Positions 13,694-14,447 of a stretch of DNA of 14,447 bases are shown one piece after another. Within the stretch, counting starts at the first letter, position 1, and every line of letters starts with the position of its first letter. The notes beneath the pieces are model-generated. The model saw nothing but the letters and a program-made list of their open reading frames with translations. It was not told where the DNA came from and did not search any database. The position numbers were made by a program, and so were the translations under genes. The stretch comes from JACCQS01 sp050999295 (GTDB taxonomy: Bacteria > Actinomycetota > Actinomycetes > Mycobacteriales > Geodermatophilaceae): contig JBPCPI010000136.1 of assembly GCA_050999295.1 (NCBI GenBank), positions 1 to 14,447 of the forward strand, in the 5' to 3' direction.

Positions 13694-13722
13694 GTCGATG
13701 GCGTCTTCCCCAACGCATCGAC
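13694..13722 (-). promoter_or_regulatory. Hairpin in the leader of the DUF3145 gene
   Basis: GTCGATGCGT (read on the minus strand from 13722) pairs with ACGCCATCGAC, giving ten base pairs with one bulged C and an 8-base loop TGGGGAAG. It ends 1 base before the AAGGGGG ribosome binding site of the DUF3145 gene. There is no following U-tract, so it is not a standard terminator for the upstream phosphoribosyltransferase gene. It could affect translation or mRNA stability, or mark the boundary between the two transcripts. Confidence 0.4.
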
Positions 13723-13766
13723 CCCGGGACGGGTCTAGTTGTGTGGCTATTGTGCCGTACGAGGGG

Positions 13767-14411
13767 CTAGCGGCGCCACACCTGACCTCTGGCCAGGCAG
13801 CTCACGACCTCCTCGTCCTTGGTCGCGGAGAAGTCCTGGTACCAGTTGCCCACGGCCAGCATGCGCAGCGGCGACTCGACACAGACGTACTCGTCTGCGG
13901 CCGCTTTCATCCATGTCGTCCAGCCGCTGGGAGCCACCGGGACCGCCAGTACAACGCGGGCGGCTCCTTCGAAGCGCGCCACCTGACATGCTGCCCGCGC
14001 TGTCGACCCGGTGGCCAGGCCGTCGTCCACAATCACCACAGTCCGGCCTTCGCGTTCGATGCGATCCCGCCCGTTCCGGAATGCCCTCGCCCGGTGCGCC
14101 ACCTCGGCGCTTGCCCGGCCCTCGATCTCAGCCAGCTGCTCGGTCGTCAGTCCGGCGAGTCGGACCGTGGCGGCGTGGATGAAACGCGCCCCGCCTTCTC
14201 CTACCGCGCCCATCGCCAGCTCCGGCTGACCAGGGAACCCCAACTTGCGCACGACGATGACGTCCAACGGCGCCGCGATTGCGGAGGCCACCTCGTAGGC
14301 CACCGGTACGCCGCCACGGGGCAGACCACAGACGATCACGTCATCGCCGCTGAGGTGCTGCAGGGCCGCCGCCAGGCGTCGCCCGGCGTCGGTGCGGTTG
14401 GCGAACCTCAT
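13767..14411 (-). CDS. Phosphoribosyltransferase domain protein
   Basis: A 214-residue type I phosphoribosyltransferase-fold protein. The PRPP-binding loop is V-V-I-V-D-D-G-L-A-T-G-S-T at 125-137. An N-terminal V-C-G-L-P-R-G-G-V-P-V-A-Y-E-V-A block (27-42) and V-V-R-K-L-G-F-P-G-Q-P-E-L-A-M-G-A at 53-69 are typical of the stand-alone subfamily found in actinobacteria and sometimes fused to a dienelactone-hydrolase-like domain. The hood region that would define the base substrate is not recognisable, so the reaction is unknown. The ATG at 14411 has GGAGGG about 6 bases upstream. The whole gene is inside the window, with 36 bases left upstream. The DUF3145 gene follows 85 bases downstream on the same strand. 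Confidence 0.88.
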   Translation of the reverse strand: MRFANRTDAGRRLAAALQHLSGDDVIVCGLPRGGVPVAYEVASAIAAPLDVIVVRKLGFPGQPELAMGAVGEGGARFIHAATVRLAGLTTEQLAEIEGRASAEVAHRARAFRNGRDRIEREGRTVVIVDDGLATGSTARAACQVARFEGAARVVLAVPVAPSGWTTWMKAAADEYVCVESPLRMLAVGNWYQDFSATKDEEVVSCLARGQVWRR

Positions 14412-14447
14412 CTCGGCCCTCCAGGCGATACGGCTTTACCGTGGGGC

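Noticed and set aside
1..14447. CRISPR arrays, insertion sequences, prophage or toxin-antitoxin genes
   Set aside because: No regularly spaced repeats, transposase, integrase or toxin motifs were seen; the tRNA gene shows no attachment-site duplication within the window.

Overview
The window is high-GC DNA from an actinomycete. The evidence is GC-rich third codon positions, an actinobacterial AceE-type pyruvate dehydrogenase E1, a PucR-family regulator in front of a fab operon, and the actinobacteria-restricted families DUF3052 and DUF3145. From memory of reference genomes, the order (AhpE peroxiredoxin, DUF3052, lipoprotein, aceE, PucR regulator, fabD, acpP, KAS, accD) resembles the M. tuberculosis region Rv2238c-Rv2247. 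The presence of fabH between fabD and acpP, and of a single KAS II, follows the Streptomyces fabDHPF pattern instead. This points to a non-mycobacterial actinomycete, possibly Propionibacteriales or a relative; I cannot place it further.

Layout. (1) 42-1660, minus strand: a lipoprotein gene, a DUF3052 gene and ahpE in one direction, followed by tRNA-Val(UAC). (2) 1661-1801: a divergent intergenic region with a GTGCCA-N14-TGGCAC inverted repeat. (3) 1802-4600, plus strand: aceE. (4) 4602-6510, minus strand: a PAP2 phosphatase and an M20 amidohydrolase, ending one base from the aceE stop. (5) 6511-6595: a divergent region with two CTCCGGAG palindromes 19 bp apart. (6) 6596-13076, plus strand: PucR/FasR-like regulator, fabD, fabH, acpP, fabF and an acyl-CoA carboxylase carboxyltransferase (accD6-like). 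(7) 13163-14411, minus strand: a DUF3145 gene and a phosphoribosyltransferase gene. Coding density is high and no stretch over 300 bases lacks a gene.

How it fits together. AceE starts the conversion of pyruvate to acetyl-CoA. AccD, with a biotin-carrying alpha subunit encoded elsewhere, makes malonyl-CoA. FabD loads malonate onto AcpP, FabH starts and FabF extends the chain. The PucR protein is the likely local regulator, and an inverted repeat TTGTAG-N5-CTACAA overlapping its stop codon, upstream of fabD, is the best operator candidate.

Most unusual observation: FabD is about 80 residues longer than a standard malonyl transacylase. Its C-terminal extension reads as a complete biotinyl/lipoyl-type barrel-sandwich domain. 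The modified lysine is replaced by Arg356 and the domain has no lysine at all, so it looks like a pseudo-carrier or docking domain fused to FabD, in an operon that also encodes the carboxyltransferase making FabD's substrate.
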